A stretch of DNA of 64,000 nt from Bacillota bacterium (GCA_021846505.1 JAJZWV010000003.1:1-64000), one strand, 5' to 3'. Positions 20,573 through 31,009 are shown, counted from the stretch's first letter. Notes: a model not told the origin generated them from the letters alone. Numbers and translations: made by a program.

Positions 20573-21402
20573 CCACGCAGGACGTGGTAAAAATTCCAGC
20601 CCGGCCGGCGCATGAGGGTCACCGCCACGGCCGCGCGCTGCACCGCCACCTCGTCGCCATCCTCCAGCTGGAATCCCTCCTGGCCATCGACCGTCAGCAG
20701 CGTGTCACGGTGCTCGGTGCGGACCCGCAGCTGCACCGTCGAGCTGTCTCCAATTACGACGGACCGGTCGAAGAAGCTGTGGGGGCAAATCGGCGTCAGC
20801 AGCACCACCTCGAGATTGGGATTCACCACCGGCCCCCCCGCCGACAGCGAATAGGCGGTGGACCCGGTGGGGGTGGACACGATCAAGCCGTCTCCCCGGT
20901 ACGTGGTCACGAACGACCCGTCCACGTAGGCTTCCAAGTCAACTAGGCGGGCAAAGGGGCCTTTGGTCACCACAACGTCGTTCAAGGCTTGAAAGCGCGC
21001 CACCTCCTGGCCGTGCCGCCGCACGGCGGCGGCCAGCATCATGCGCTCGTCCCCCACAAATCGGCCTTCCAAAAATTCTGCGAGGGCGGCGTAGACGTCT
21101 GGCACCTCTACTTCCGTCAGGAAGCCCAGGTGACCCAAGTTGACGCCCAACAGGGGGCGGCCGTGCCCCGACAGGTCCTTCGCGGCTCGCAGCAGCGTTC
21201 CGTCACCGCCCAGGACCACCACAAACTCCGCGGCGCCCCACTCCCCCAGGGGCCGGCAAGCCAAGCCGGCGCTGGCCCACTCCCCGAGCTCTGCGGGGCA
21301 CCACGACTCCACGCCGCGCGCGTAGAGCCACCGCGACAAGTCGCGAACCAAGCCGCGCACCTGCTCCTTTTCGGGATTGGGCCAGAGCCCCACCACCCTC
21401 AC
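20551..21402 (-). CDS. nadK: NAD(+) kinase
   Basis: VVLGGDGTLLRAAK, GVNLGHLGFLTEV, TPTGSTAYSLSAGGPVVNP. Confidence 0.95.
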   Translation of the reverse strand: MRVVGLWPNPEKEQVRGLVRDLSRWLYARGVESWCPAELGEWASAGLACRPLGEWGAAEFVVVLGGDGTLLRAAKDLSGHGRPLLGVNLGHLGFLTEVEVPDVYAALAEFLEGRFVGDERMMLAAAVRRHGQEVARFQALNDVVVTKGPFARLVDLEAYVDGSFVTTYRGDGLIVSTPTGSTAYSLSAGGPVVNPNLEVVLLTPICPHSFFDRSVVIGDSSTVQLRVRTEHRDTLLTVDGQEGFQLEDGDEVAVQRAAVAVTLMRRPGWNFYHVLRGWQKGRS

Positions 21403-22256
21403 CGGCTCACCCCGTCGCGGGGCCCGTACGCCTCGGCCAGCACATCCTCTACTAAGGCCGCTGGGCGGCCCCCGGGGGCCGCCGGCAGGCGGGCAAGGCG
21501 CAGCCAAAATTCGCGATTGCCTTCACGCCCCGGGACGGGGCACAGCATCACATCCGTCCAGGCCCACCCCCAGGCGGCTACTGCACCGTGATAGCGCCGC
21601 AGCACGTCGCCCACCGCCTCCCGCTCTCTCACCACGCCGCCTTTGCCCACGTGCCCGGGGCCCACCTCAAACTGGGGCTTCAGCAGCGCCAGCGCCAGCC
21701 CCCCAGGCTGGACCACGCCCGCCACGGGCACGAGCACCCGATCTAATCCAATGAACGAAACATCGATCGAAGCTGCCTCCAGTGGCTCCCAGGCGACGGC
21801 GGGCGCTGCGCGATCCGCACTCGCCAGCACCGCCGGCGCCAAATCGCGCGCGTTCACCCCATCCGCGACGGCCACCCGGGGATCTTTCGCCAGCCAGGGC
21901 CGCAACTGCCCGTGGCCGACGTCCACGGCATAAACTCGCTCCGCTCCATGCTGGAGCCAGGTTTCCGTGAATCCGCCCGTCGACGCACCGATATCGGCGA
22001 CCCGCCACCCCGTGGGATCCACGCCCCAGCGATCAATCGCTGCCTCCAGTTTGCCCGCGCCGCGACTCGCCCGCACCTCGGCTCCCGGGACCAGCGCCAG
22101 GCGGGTGCTCGCAGGCACCAGGCGACCCGGCCGCCGCACAATCACTTGGCCCACCTGCACTTGGCCGGCGCGGATGGCCTCTTGCGCGCTGGATCGAGTG
22201 GGAAACCAGCCCTGCCGCATGACGGCCTGGTCCAGCCGCTCGCCGGGACGATCCAC
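21399..22256 (-). CDS. tlyA: TlyA family rRNA methyltransferase/hemolysin
   Basis: S4-like N-terminus plus ADIGASTGGFTETWLQHGAERVYAVDVGHGQL. Confidence 0.93.
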   Translation of the reverse strand: MDRPGERLDQAVMRQGWFPTRSSAQEAIRAGQVQVGQVIVRRPGRLVPASTRLALVPGAEVRASRGAGKLEAAIDRWGVDPTGWRVADIGASTGGFTETWLQHGAERVYAVDVGHGQLRPWLAKDPRVAVADGVNARDLAPAVLASADRAAPAVAWEPLEAASIDVSFIGLDRVLVPVAGVVQPGGLALALLKPQFEVGPGHVGKGGVVREREAVGDVLRRYHGAVAAWGWAWTDVMLCPVPGREGNREFWLRLARLPAAPGGRPAALVEDVLAEAYGPRDGVSR

Positions 22257-24188
22257 CTAGGCTCGGCGCCGGGCGGGCTCAAGCCAGCTGGCCACCCGGG
22301 CGGCCACGCCCTCAGCGGTCAATCCGTACAGCGCCAAAAAATGCTCCACAGGGCCATGGTCGACAAACGTGTCGGGCAGAGCCAAGACCCGAATCGGGGT
22401 GTGAGTGCCCGTGCGCTCCGCCCACTCCAGCACGGCGGCCCCGAATCCACCCGCCGCCACATGCTCCTCCAACGTCACTACAATGCGGCTTTCGGCGGCC
22501 GCGCGCGCCAGGATTCCCTCATCCAGCGGCTTGGCAAAGCGCGCACTGGCCACGCCCACGTGGAATCCCCGCCGCGCGAGCTCCTCGGCCGCTGCTAGCG
22601 CGGTGTACACGATGGGGCCAAAGCCCACCAGCGTGGCGTCTTCACCGTGCGCCAGCCACTCGCCCGTGCCCCACGGCACCCCGGTCAGGGGCTCGGTGAG
22701 GGGCACCCCGCGCCCGGCGCCGCGGGGGTACCTGACGGCCACCGGGCCTGGCTGCTGAAACGCGCTGAACAGCAGCTGGCGTGTGTCAGCTTCGTCCTTG
22801 CCCATCGCCACGGACAGGTTGGGAATGGCCCGCAGGTATGCGATGTCGTAGACGCCCTGGTGGGTGGCACCATCGGCGCCGACCAGCCCCGCGCGATCCA
22901 CGCCAAACACCACCGGCAGATTCTGGTGCGCGACGTCGTGGACGACCTGGTCGTACGCCCGCTGCAGAAAGGTGGAGTACACCAAGAACGCCGGCCGCAG
23001 GCCTGAAGCGGCGAGGCCGGCGGCAAACGTGGTGGCGTGCTGCTCCGCGATGCCCACGTCAAACGCACGGTCCGGAAACGCCGCCTGAAAGCGGTCCAGC
23101 CCGGTGGAATCGGGCATCGCGGCCGTGATGGCCACAATCTGGGGATTGGTGTGGGCCATGGCGATCAGCGTATCGGCCACCACCTGGCTGTAGCTGGGGG
23201 CCTGCGTCTTTTTGACAAATTGGCCCGAAACGACGTCAAACGGCCCTGGGCCGTGAAACTTGGCCGGCGCCGCTTCGGCCGGATGGAATCCCTTGCCCTT
23301 CTGCGTGACCACGTGCAGCAGCACTGGCCCGTCCACCTGCGCCGCGCGCTCCAACGTGGGAATCAGCTGGCTCAAGTCATGGCCATCCAGCGGCCCCAAA
23401 TACAAAAATCCTAGCTCTTCAAATACATTGCGGGGCAACACTAAGTGCTTTACCCCGTCCTTCACGCGCTCCGCCACTTTGCGCAACCGCCCACCCACCA
23501 CCGGCAAGCTTTTCAGCAGGACATCCAAGTCCTGCTTGAGGCGCCGATAGGAGGGCCGCACGCGAAGGTCGGTCAAGTACGCAGACAGCGCACCCACGTT
23601 CGGCGCAATGGACATCGAGTTGTCGTTCAAAATGACAATCAGGCGGCGCTGCAGGTGCCCAATTTGGTTGAGTGCCTCCCACGACAGCCCCGCCGTCATG
23701 GCGCCATCGCCAATCAGCGCCACGACGTGGTGCGACTCTCCATGCAAATCTCGCGCCACGGCCATGCCTAGCGCCGCAGACAGTGATGTGGAGGAGTGGC
23801 CCGCCTCCCAGATATCGTAGGGACTCTCGTGGCGCTTCAAAAATCCGCTGGGGCCCTCCAGCTGCCGCAGCTGGTCAAACGCGCCGCGGCGGCCCGTGAC
23901 CAGCTTGTGGCCGTAGGCCTGGTGGCCAATGTCAATCACCAGGCGGTCGTGCGGCGTGTCAAACACGCGGTGCGCCGCCAGCAAAACCTCGACGGCCCCT
24001 AAGCTGGCGCCCACGTGGCCGCCGGTGCGCGACGTGGTGTGCAAAATCGCACGGCGCACATCGGCAGCTAGCTGCTGCAGATCGTCAGCGGGCCACGTGC
24101 GAAAATCGGCTGGACTATGGACTCGATCCAGCCAAGGATAGTCGGACCGCCCCTCTCCAGGCACCGTGTTGCCAGGCCCCATCGTCAT
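22257..24188 (-). CDS. dxs: 1-deoxy-D-xylulose-5-phosphate synthase
   Basis: HTTSRTGGHVGASLGAVEVLLAAHRVFDTPHDRLVIDIGHQAYGHKLVTGR; TPP-enzyme GDGAMTAG. Confidence 0.96.
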   Translation of the reverse strand: MTMGPGNTVPGEGRSDYPWLDRVHSPADFRTWPADDLQQLAADVRRAILHTTSRTGGHVGASLGAVEVLLAAHRVFDTPHDRLVIDIGHQAYGHKLVTGRRGAFDQLRQLEGPSGFLKRHESPYDIWEAGHSSTSLSAALGMAVARDLHGESHHVVALIGDGAMTAGLSWEALNQIGHLQRRLIVILNDNSMSIAPNVGALSAYLTDLRVRPSYRRLKQDLDVLLKSLPVVGGRLRKVAERVKDGVKHLVLPRNVFEELGFLYLGPLDGHDLSQLIPTLERAAQVDGPVLLHVVTQKGKGFHPAEAAPAKFHGPGPFDVVSGQFVKKTQAPSYSQVVADTLIAMAHTNPQIVAITAAMPDSTGLDRFQAAFPDRAFDVGIAEQHATTFAAGLAASGLRPAFLVYSTFLQRAYDQVVHDVAHQNLPVVFGVDRAGLVGADGATHQGVYDIAYLRAIPNLSVAMGKDEADTRQLLFSAFQQPGPVAVRYPRGAGRGVPLTEPLTGVPWGTGEWLAHGEDATLVGFGPIVYTALAAAEELARRGFHVGVASARFAKPLDEGILARAAAESRIVVTLEEHVAAGGFGAAVLEWAERTGTHTPIRVLALPDTFVDHGPVEHFLALYGLTAEGVAARVASWLEPARRRA

Positions 24189-24220
24189 GGCATGCCTCCT
24201 CCCGCAGGTCTCCGCCGCGG

Positions 24221-25093
24221 CTAATGATCCCGCTCCACCACAAAAGCGGCCAGCGCGTGCAGGGCATCGGCTGAGGCCCCCTGCACCTCGGCCTGTGCCG
24301 CCGCCAGGAGGTCTCGGGCTCTCGCCTGCGCTCCGGCCACGCCGTACACTGACACGAAGGTGGTTTTGCCCTGCCGCTCGTCGCGGCCTGTTGCCTTGCC
24401 CATCAAGGCCTGGCTTCCAGCCACGTCTAAAATATCATCGGTGATTTGAAAAGCCAAGCCGACCGCTTCGCCGAAGCGCCGCAGCGGCGCGACCGCGTCG
24501 TCCCGCCCCGCCAGCACGGCCGGCAGCACGGCGGCCGCCGTAATCAGGGCCCCGGTCTTGTCCTGGTGGAGCGCTAGAAGATCGTCCCCGCTCCGCACCC
24601 CTCCCGTGGGCGGCCTGAGGTCCCGCACCTGGCCACCCACCAACCCCTGCGGCCCGACAGCCTCCGCCACCAGCCGGATGGCCTCAAGCACCCGCGCAGG
24701 AGCGGCCCGGCACTCGGCCAGCAAGCCAAACGCCATGGGCTGGAGCGCATCACCGGCCAGGATGGCTAGGTCCTCCGACATCGCGCGGTGCAGCGTGGGC
24801 CGACCGCGGCGCATGTCGTCATCGTCCATCGCGGGCAAGTCATCGTGAATTAGCGAGTAGGTGTGGATAAACTCCAGCGCGAGCGCGGCGGGCAGCACGT
24901 CGGGCTCGGGCCTCCCCAGCCACCGCGCTGCGGCCAGCACCAGCGCCGGGCGAAACCGCTTGCCGGGCGCCAGCAGGGCATAGCGGAGCGCTTCGTACAG
25001 CGGACGCGGCTCAGCCGCCGCTGAGGGGATCCGCCCGTCCAACTCGGCGTCCACCAGCGCCCGCACGCGCTCCAGCCACTCCGGGCCGGTCAC
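24221..25093 (-). CDS. ispA: Polyprenyl synthetase (farnesyl diphosphate synthase)
   Basis: SLIHDDLPAMDDDDMRRGRPTLH and QITDDILDVAGS aspartate-rich motifs. Confidence 0.93.
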   Translation of the reverse strand: MTGPEWLERVRALVDAELDGRIPSAAAEPRPLYEALRYALLAPGKRFRPALVLAAARWLGRPEPDVLPAALALEFIHTYSLIHDDLPAMDDDDMRRGRPTLHRAMSEDLAILAGDALQPMAFGLLAECRAAPARVLEAIRLVAEAVGPQGLVGGQVRDLRPPTGGVRSGDDLLALHQDKTGALITAAAVLPAVLAGRDDAVAPLRRFGEAVGLAFQITDDILDVAGSQALMGKATGRDERQGKTTFVSVYGVAGAQARARDLLAAAQAEVQGASADALHALAAFVVERDH

Positions 25094-25344
25094 GCCTCGG
25101 CCTCACCAGACTCGGGCAGCCATTCCACGGCGGCCTCCGCGCCTCCGCCGACGCCGTTGACCGCAGCTTCCGCGGCATCCAGCAGCCGCTGCGCCTCGGC
25201 GGATAAGGCGCGGCCCTCTTGAAACAACGCGACCGCTTCCTCCAGCGATGTCCCCCCGCTCTCCAGCCGCTTGACAATTTGCTCCAGCCGAGCCACCAGC
25301 GCCTCAAAGCGCCCCGGCTGCACCCTCGCCTCCTCAGCGCTCAT
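25090..25344 (-). CDS. xseB: Exodeoxyribonuclease VII small subunit
   Basis: FEALVARLEQIVKRLESGGTSLEEAVALFQEGRAL. Confidence 0.93.
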   Translation of the reverse strand: MSAEEARVQPGRFEALVARLEQIVKRLESGGTSLEEAVALFQEGRALSAEAQRLLDAAEAAVNGVGGGAEAAVEWLPESGEAEA

Positions 25345-25392
25345 GGCGTCGTCTCCTCTCACTGCATGCATCGCTCCTGTGGCCCGAGACAG

Positions 25393-26601
25393 CTAGTCGC
25401 TCGCCTCTGGCGCATCAGCCGTGACCGCCCACCGGCCGTCCCGCCACCGCACCGCGAGCCTCTGGCCCGGCCGAATCGCCGCCGCCGTTACGGGATGCCC
25501 AGCCTGGTCGGCCACTAGGGCAAACCCACGCGACAGGACGGCGACGGGATCCAGCCCCGCCAAGAGACTGGCCAGCTCCGCGAGGCGCCGCGATCGCACC
25601 GCCAGCACACGGCGGAACCGGTCCTCGGCTCGGTCGGCCCACCGGTCCAGGGCGACTCGCCGCTCGGCCAGCAGGCGCTCGGGACTTTTCAAGATGCCTC
25701 GCTCCACATAGCCGGCCAGATGCCGACGGTGCTCCGCCAAGCGACTGGCCAGCCGTCGGGTGGCCCGCTGCTCTAGGGACTCCACTTGCCAGGCCAGCTG
25801 GGTGCGCTCTGGCACCGCCAGCTCGGCCGCCGCTGACGGGGTCGGCGCCCGCACATCCGACACTAGGTCCACCAGCGTGGTGTCAATCTCATGGCCCACG
25901 GCCGACACTACCGGCCGAGGGCAGGCAAACACGGCCCGGACCACGCGCTCGTCGCTGAAGGCCGCTAAGTCCTCGCTCGAGCCGCCGCCCCGCGCCACGA
26001 TCACCACGTCCACGCCGGGCCGGCGCGCCACCCGCGCCACAGCCGCGGCAATGCTGGCCGGAGCCGCCTCCCCCTGCACCGCCGTCGGCGCCACCACCAG
26101 CCGCAAGCCGGGAAATCGGCGGTGCGCCACGGTAACGATGTCGTGCACCGCAGCTCCGCTCCGGCTGGTGACCACGCCCACCGCGCGGGGCAACAGCGGC
26201 AGCGCCCGCTTAGGGCGCGACAGCAGCCCCTCTGCGCGCAGCCGCGCCACTAGCGCTTCCAGCGCCTTTTTTTCGGCCCCGGCGCCCAAGGGCTCCATCT
26301 GCTTCACATACAGCTGCACCGACCCCTGGGGGCGGTACACCCGCACTTGCCCCAACAGGGCCACCTGCTGGCCGACCTGGGGCTGAAACGCGAGCGTTTG
26401 GGCGTCTTGCCGAAACATGACCGCCTTTAAGCGGCTGCCGGCATCGCCCACTGTCAGATACCAGTGGCCCGACGCGGCATAGTGCTTCGCATCCACGAGT
26501 TCCCCCGCCACCCACACCATCTGCAGGGCCGGCGCCTGCTCCACCACCTGAGCCAGCTCTCCTACCAGCTGGCTCACGGTGAGCAGGCTACGCTCCCACA
26601 T
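25393..26601 (-). CDS. xseA: Exodeoxyribonuclease VII large subunit
   Basis: LTVSQLVGELAQVVE...VWVAGEL, GVVTSRSGAAVHDI, VARGGGSSEDLAAFSDERVVRAV. Confidence 0.95.
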   Translation of the reverse strand: MWERSLLTVSQLVGELAQVVEQAPALQMVWVAGELVDAKHYAASGHWYLTVGDAGSRLKAVMFRQDAQTLAFQPQVGQQVALLGQVRVYRPQGSVQLYVKQMEPLGAGAEKKALEALVARLRAEGLLSRPKRALPLLPRAVGVVTSRSGAAVHDIVTVAHRRFPGLRLVVAPTAVQGEAAPASIAAAVARVARRPGVDVVIVARGGGSSEDLAAFSDERVVRAVFACPRPVVSAVGHEIDTTLVDLVSDVRAPTPSAAAELAVPERTQLAWQVESLEQRATRRLASRLAEHRRHLAGYVERGILKSPERLLAERRVALDRWADRAEDRFRRVLAVRSRRLAELASLLAGLDPVAVLSRGFALVADQAGHPVTAAAIRPGQRLAVRWRDGRWAVTADAPEASD

Positions 26602-27493
26602 GAGTCTCGGCCGCGCGCAGCGTATTGGCCAGCAGCGTGGCCACGGTCATGGGCCCCACCCCGCCCGGCACGGGCGTAAGTGCACTCGCCACCGACGCCA
26701 CCGACGGATCGGCGTCGCCCACCAGCCCCGCAGGCGTGCGTGTGATGCCCACGTCCACCACCACCGCGCCCGGCTTAATCCAATCGGCGCCCAGGATTCC
26801 CGGGCGCCCGACGGCCGAGACCACCAAGTCCGCCTGGCGGGTGTGCTCCCGCGGGTCGGGGCTCTGCCGGTGCAGCACCGTCACCGTGGCGTCCCGCTGC
26901 ATCAGCAGTAGCGACAGGGGCAGCCCCACCAGCACACTGCGGCCCAGCACCACCGCTCGGCGGCCCGCGATGGGAATGGCGTAGTGGTCGAGTAGCGTGA
27001 TCACCCCGGCGGGCGTACAGGGCACCAGCCCAGGCCGTCCACTTATCAGCCGACCCAAGTTGTCGGGGTGCAGCCCGTCCACATCCTTCGCCGAATCAAT
27101 CGCCTGAATGACGCGGGCAGCATCTACCTGCGGCGGCAGCGGCAGCTGCACCAGGATGCCGTGGACCGCCGGGTCCCGATTCAGCGCCCCCACCGATGCC
27201 AGCACGTCAGCCGTCGAGGCCGTCGCGGGGAGGTCCACCTGCACCGAGTGGAAGCCCACCTGCCGACACGCCTTCACCTTTCCGCGGACGTAGGCGGCCG
27301 ACGGCGGATCGCTGCCCACCAGCACCACAGCCAATCCTGGCGCCACCGGTCCCTTCCAGTGCGCTACCGCGTCCGCCACGCGCTGCTTCACCACCGCCGC
27401 CGCTGCGCGGCCATCTAGCCAGCGCACGCTGGGCAGGGCGGCGGGCGGCGCCGCCCCGCCCACACACTCCGGCCGGGTCATCCCATTCGACAT
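26588..27493 (-). CDS. folD: Bifunctional methylenetetrahydrofolate dehydrogenase/cyclohydrolase
   Basis: VGSDPPSAAYVRGKVKACRQVGF, VHGILVQLPLP, KDVDGLHPDNLGRL. Confidence 0.95.
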   Translation of the reverse strand: MSNGMTRPECVGGAAPPAALPSVRWLDGRAAAAVVKQRVADAVAHWKGPVAPGLAVVLVGSDPPSAAYVRGKVKACRQVGFHSVQVDLPATASTADVLASVGALNRDPAVHGILVQLPLPPQVDAARVIQAIDSAKDVDGLHPDNLGRLISGRPGLVPCTPAGVITLLDHYAIPIAGRRAVVLGRSVLVGLPLSLLLMQRDATVTVLHRQSPDPREHTRQADLVVSAVGRPGILGADWIKPGAVVVDVGITRTPAGLVGDADPSVASVASALTPVPGGVGPMTVATLLANTLRAAETHVGA

Positions 27494-27984
27494 CGTGAAA
27501 GCCTCCCGCCTGCGGCCGCGCCATTTCGATTTGCGGACCGCCCCAGCCGCCGGGACAATTCCGATGGGCAGCCATGTCCCCGGGCAACGGCCACCACGCG
27601 GCTGGGTTCTGCACCCGCTGCGAGGCACCACCGCACCGCCGCCAACGCCAGCGCCTCGCCCGCTGCCCTCGCCAGCGCCGGCTCCGGCACGCCCACGGCC
27701 GCGGCCTGGCCGAGAGCCGATGCGGCCGGCAGCAGCCCCAGCGACCACGTGCCCCGCGCCAGCTCCCGGGGCGAGTCTAGCGGGAGCACCAGCCGGTCTG
27801 TCCGCTGGCGGCTTGGGTCCTCGGCCGGCGCCGCAGCCACGGCGCGGGCAACCACTTCCCACCACTGATCCAGGCCGGCGCGCGCTTCCGTCCAGGTGGC
27901 CTCTCCACGGGTGAGCCGCAGCACCAGCGCGTCGTCGTCCACCAGCAATAGCCCGCCGGCCTCGCGGGATTCACGAGCCTCCAT
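27478..27984 (-). CDS. Hypothetical protein between nusB and folD
   Basis: Minus-strand ORF filling the gap between nusB and folD, overlapping both; no recognised domain. Confidence 0.5.
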   Translation of the reverse strand: MEARESREAGGLLLVDDDALVLRLTRGEATWTEARAGLDQWWEVVARAVAAAPAEDPSRQRTDRLVLPLDSPRELARGTWSLGLLPAASALGQAAAVGVPEPALARAAGEALALAAVRWCLAAGAEPSRVVAVARGHGCPSELSRRLGRSANRNGAAAGGRLSRCRMG

Positions 27985-28429
27985 GCGCCTCGGGATGGTC
28001 TGGCGCCGGCGGCGGCGCCGGGCGCAACTCTTCTGCGGCCCGCCCCAGCACACCGTTGATAAAGCGCTTCGCCGCCGGCGTGCTGAACCGGTCGGCCAGC
28101 TGGACCGCCTCGGCAATGGCCACCGCCGTCGGCACCTCGGGCTCGTGGCCCAGCTCGTACAGGCCCACGCGCAAGATGGCCCGGTCCACGGTGCTCATCC
28201 GCTCCACACGCCACGCGACGGCCAAGCGATCCAGCTCTCGGTCCAGGGAGACTCGGTTGGTGATCACCCCATCCAGCAGGCGCTTCGCGTAGCGGTGCCC
28301 ACTCTGGCCCATGCGCGGAACCAAGCGCGCCGCCAGGCGCTCCGGCTCCGCCGCCACCAGGTCGTGCTCGTACAGCCACTGCACGGCCGTCTCGCGCGCC
28401 TTGCCCGAACGGGATCCGCGAAACCTCAT
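27971..28429 (-). CDS. nusB: Transcription antitermination protein NusB
   Basis: RETAVQWLYEHDL..., VDRAILRVGLYELGHEPEVPTAVAIAEAVQLADRFSTPAAKRFINGVLG. Confidence 0.94.
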   Translation of the reverse strand: MRFRGSRSGKARETAVQWLYEHDLVAAEPERLAARLVPRMGQSGHRYAKRLLDGVITNRVSLDRELDRLAVAWRVERMSTVDRAILRVGLYELGHEPEVPTAVAIAEAVQLADRFSTPAAKRFINGVLGRAAEELRPAPPPAPDHPEAHGGS

Positions 28430-28533
28430 TCCCACTGCCCCCCTGCCCCACCGCCTCCGCTGCTGAACTCCCGGCTTGCTGCCATCCATAGTGCCCCAAC
28501 CCGGCGGGGGACCGCCAGGTTCGCCGACGCCCC

Positions 28534-28923
28534 TCAGGAGTGCTTCAGCGGCAAGGCGGTGTCCTCCGCCGCCTCTGGGGGGAAGGTCACCCCCTGCACA
28601 TGAATATTCACCTGCCGCACGGAGAGCCCCGTCATGGTTTCTACGGCCTCCTTGACCCGCGTCTGGACTTGATTGGCCACATCTGGGATCCGGGCCCCAA
28701 ACGCCACCGCCAAGTACAGGTCCAGCGTCGCCACGCCATCCGACACATCCACCTTGACGCCCTTGGACATGCTGCGCTTGCCCAAGAGCTCCGTGATGCC
28801 TCCCACTAAGCCGCCCGACATGCCGGCCACGCCGGCCACTTCCGAAGCCGCGATGCCGGCAATAATCTCCACTACATCGTTCGCGATGTGAACGCTGCCG
28901 CCTTCCGTCACTTCTGCCGCCAT
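28534..28923 (-). CDS. Asp23/Gls24 family envelope stress protein
   Basis: VHIANDVVEIIAGIAASEVAGVAGMSGG...KGVKVDVSDGVATLDLYLAVAFG. Confidence 0.93.
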   Translation of the reverse strand: MAAEVTEGGSVHIANDVVEIIAGIAASEVAGVAGMSGGLVGGITELLGKRSMSKGVKVDVSDGVATLDLYLAVAFGARIPDVANQVQTRVKEAVETMTGLSVRQVNIHVQGVTFPPEAAEDTALPLKHS

Positions 28924-28955
28924 GCTGCTGGCCCCCTTGTCCCTAGGTGCGGGCA

Positions 28956-30311
28956 TCAGGCGCCCGCGATCCGATCCGCCAGAAAGTGCGTCGACAAGCG
29001 GCCGGCCACAAACTCGGGATCCTCCATCAGCTGGCGGTGCAGCCCCAGCGTGGTGTGCACCCCTTCCACCTGAAACTCGTACAGCGCGCGCCGCATGCGC
29101 GCCACAGCCTCGTCGCGGTCGCGGCCCCACACCACCAGCTTGGCCAGCAGCGAGTCATAAAACGGCTGCACCTGGTAGCCGGCATACGCGCCATCGTCGA
29201 CCCGCACGCCGGGACCGAGTGCGGGAACCCAGGTCGATACGGTGCCAGGCGACGGCCGAAACTGATGCTCCGGATCCTCCGCATTGATGCGGCACTCAAT
29301 GGACCACCCGGTCATGTGGACCTCGTCCTGCCCAAACGACAGCGGCTCTCCCGCCGCAATGCGGATTTGCTCTTTCACAATGTCGATGCCGGTCACCATC
29401 TCGGTCACCGCGTGCTCCACCTGCACCCGGGTGTTCATCTCCATGAAGTAAAAGCGGCCGTCCTCATCCAGCAGAAACTCCAGCGTCCCGGCCGACGCGT
29501 ACTGCACCGCGCGGGCGGCTTTCACGGCCGCCTCGCTCATCGCCGCCCGTATCTCGGGCGTGAGCGCCGGCGAGGGCGCTTCTTCCATCACTTTCTGGCG
29601 GCGCCGCTGGAGGGACGACTCGCGCTCTCCCAGCGTCACCACGTTCCCCTGCTCGTCCGCGAGCACCTGGATCTCAATGTGGCGCGGGTTCGCGATGAAA
29701 CGCTCCAAGTATACATCTGAATTGGCGAACGACGACTGAGCCTCGCGCGCCGCCCGCTCAAAGCCGTCAGCCAGCTGGTCCGCCGACTCCACGATGCGGA
29801 TCCCCCGGCCGCCGCCGCCGCCGCTGGCTTTCACCAGCAGCGGGTAGCCAATGCGCTCTGCAGCCCGCCGGGCCTCCTCGAGCGTCGCCACCACGCCGTC
29901 CGAGCCGGGGATCACGGGCACGCCGGCCGCCGCCATGGTACGGCGGGCGGCAGCCTTGTCGCCCATGCGCTCAATAGCCCCTGGCTCGGGGCCGATGAAC
30001 TTAAGGTTCCAGATGCGGCACACCTCGGCAAAGCGATGATTCTCCGACAGAAACCCATAGCCCGGGTGAACCGCCTCCGCGCCCGTCTGCACGGCCGCGT
30101 TGATGACGTTGGGAATGTGCAGATAGCTTTCGCTGGACGGCGCCGGGCCGATCGGAAAGCGCTCGTCCGCGTAGCGCACGTGGAGCGCGTCCCGATCGGC
30201 CTCGGAGTACACCGCCACCGTCTGAATTCCCAACTCGCGCGCCGCTCGCAGCACGCGCATCGCGATCTCGCCGCGGTTCGCCACCAGAATCTTCTTAAAC
30301 AGACCGTACAC
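28956..30311 (-). CDS. accC: Acetyl-CoA carboxylase biotin carboxylase subunit
   Basis: [44 protein letters not shown]...[26 protein letters not shown]. Confidence 0.96.
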   Translation of the reverse strand: MYGLFKKILVANRGEIAMRVLRAARELGIQTVAVYSEADRDALHVRYADERFPIGPAPSSESYLHIPNVINAAVQTGAEAVHPGYGFLSENHRFAEVCRIWNLKFIGPEPGAIERMGDKAAARRTMAAAGVPVIPGSDGVVATLEEARRAAERIGYPLLVKASGGGGGRGIRIVESADQLADGFERAAREAQSSFANSDVYLERFIANPRHIEIQVLADEQGNVVTLGERESSLQRRRQKVMEEAPSPALTPEIRAAMSEAAVKAARAVQYASAGTLEFLLDEDGRFYFMEMNTRVQVEHAVTEMVTGIDIVKEQIRIAAGEPLSFGQDEVHMTGWSIECRINAEDPEHQFRPSPGTVSTWVPALGPGVRVDDGAYAGYQVQPFYDSLLAKLVVWGRDRDEAVARMRRALYEFQVEGVHTTLGLHRQLMEDPEFVAGRLSTHFLADRIAGA

Positions 30312-30364
30312 CTCCGCCTCTATTCACCCTATGACACCACAGGGCGTCGGGGGTGTCCAGAGGT

Positions 30365-30889
30365 TTAAGAGCTGCCGCCCGGTCCCGTCTTGGGAATAAT
30401 CACGATGTCCTGCGGCGGGATCCCCGTGATTTGGGTCGTCGTGTCCGCTATCTGCGCCACCTGCTGGGTCGTCAGGCGAGACATCCCGACCACGATTTGG
30501 GCCGAATTGGGGTCAAGCGTCACCACGGCCAGCGGGAAGCCGTGGCCAGACAGAACCCCTTCCACCTGCATCGCCTGCTTCCACGACTGCTGGTCCTGCA
30601 CCAGCGTGAGTTCTGCCTGGCTTTTGGCTGTCGCCGACACGGCCGAGTTTTTCACGATGCCCTGCAGGGTCGCAATTTCGCGGCTCATCAGCTGGTCGCG
30701 GCTCTGCTTCAGGTTGGCGAAGTAGTTGGCCGTCATCCGGCTGGCCGCGCCGGTGGATGAAGGCGGCGCACTGGCCGCCTGGCTGCCGCCGGGGCTGGAC
30801 GTCGTGGGATGGTGGTACGCCACATAGCCCACCAGCACCGCCAGCACCCCGAGAAACGCAATGAATCGCACCAACGCCGACCGATTCAT
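30365..30889 (-). CDS. spoIIIAH: Stage III sporulation protein AH
   Basis: Single N-terminal TM, YFANLKQSRDQLMSREIATLQGIV..., position downstream of spoIIIAG. Confidence 0.85.
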   Translation of the reverse strand: MNRSALVRFIAFLGVLAVLVGYVAYHHPTTSSPGGSQAASAPPSSTGAASRMTANYFANLKQSRDQLMSREIATLQGIVKNSAVSATAKSQAELTLVQDQQSWKQAMQVEGVLSGHGFPLAVVTLDPNSAQIVVGMSRLTTQQVAQIADTTTQITGIPPQDIVIIPKTGPGGSS

Positions 30890-30964
30890 GGCCCGATCGC
30901 CTCCTCTAAGCACGGTTGATCACGGCAGAGCGCCAGCGCCCCACCCATCGCCACCACCCGGTCC

Positions 30965-31009
30965 GATCTGACCCCATCCCATCTGACCCCATCCCCTCTG
31001 ACCCGATCC
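30965..31009. repeat. Three imperfect tandem copies of a 15-bp unit
   Basis: gatctgaccccatcc / catctgaccccatcc / cctctgacccgatcc. Confidence 0.8.
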
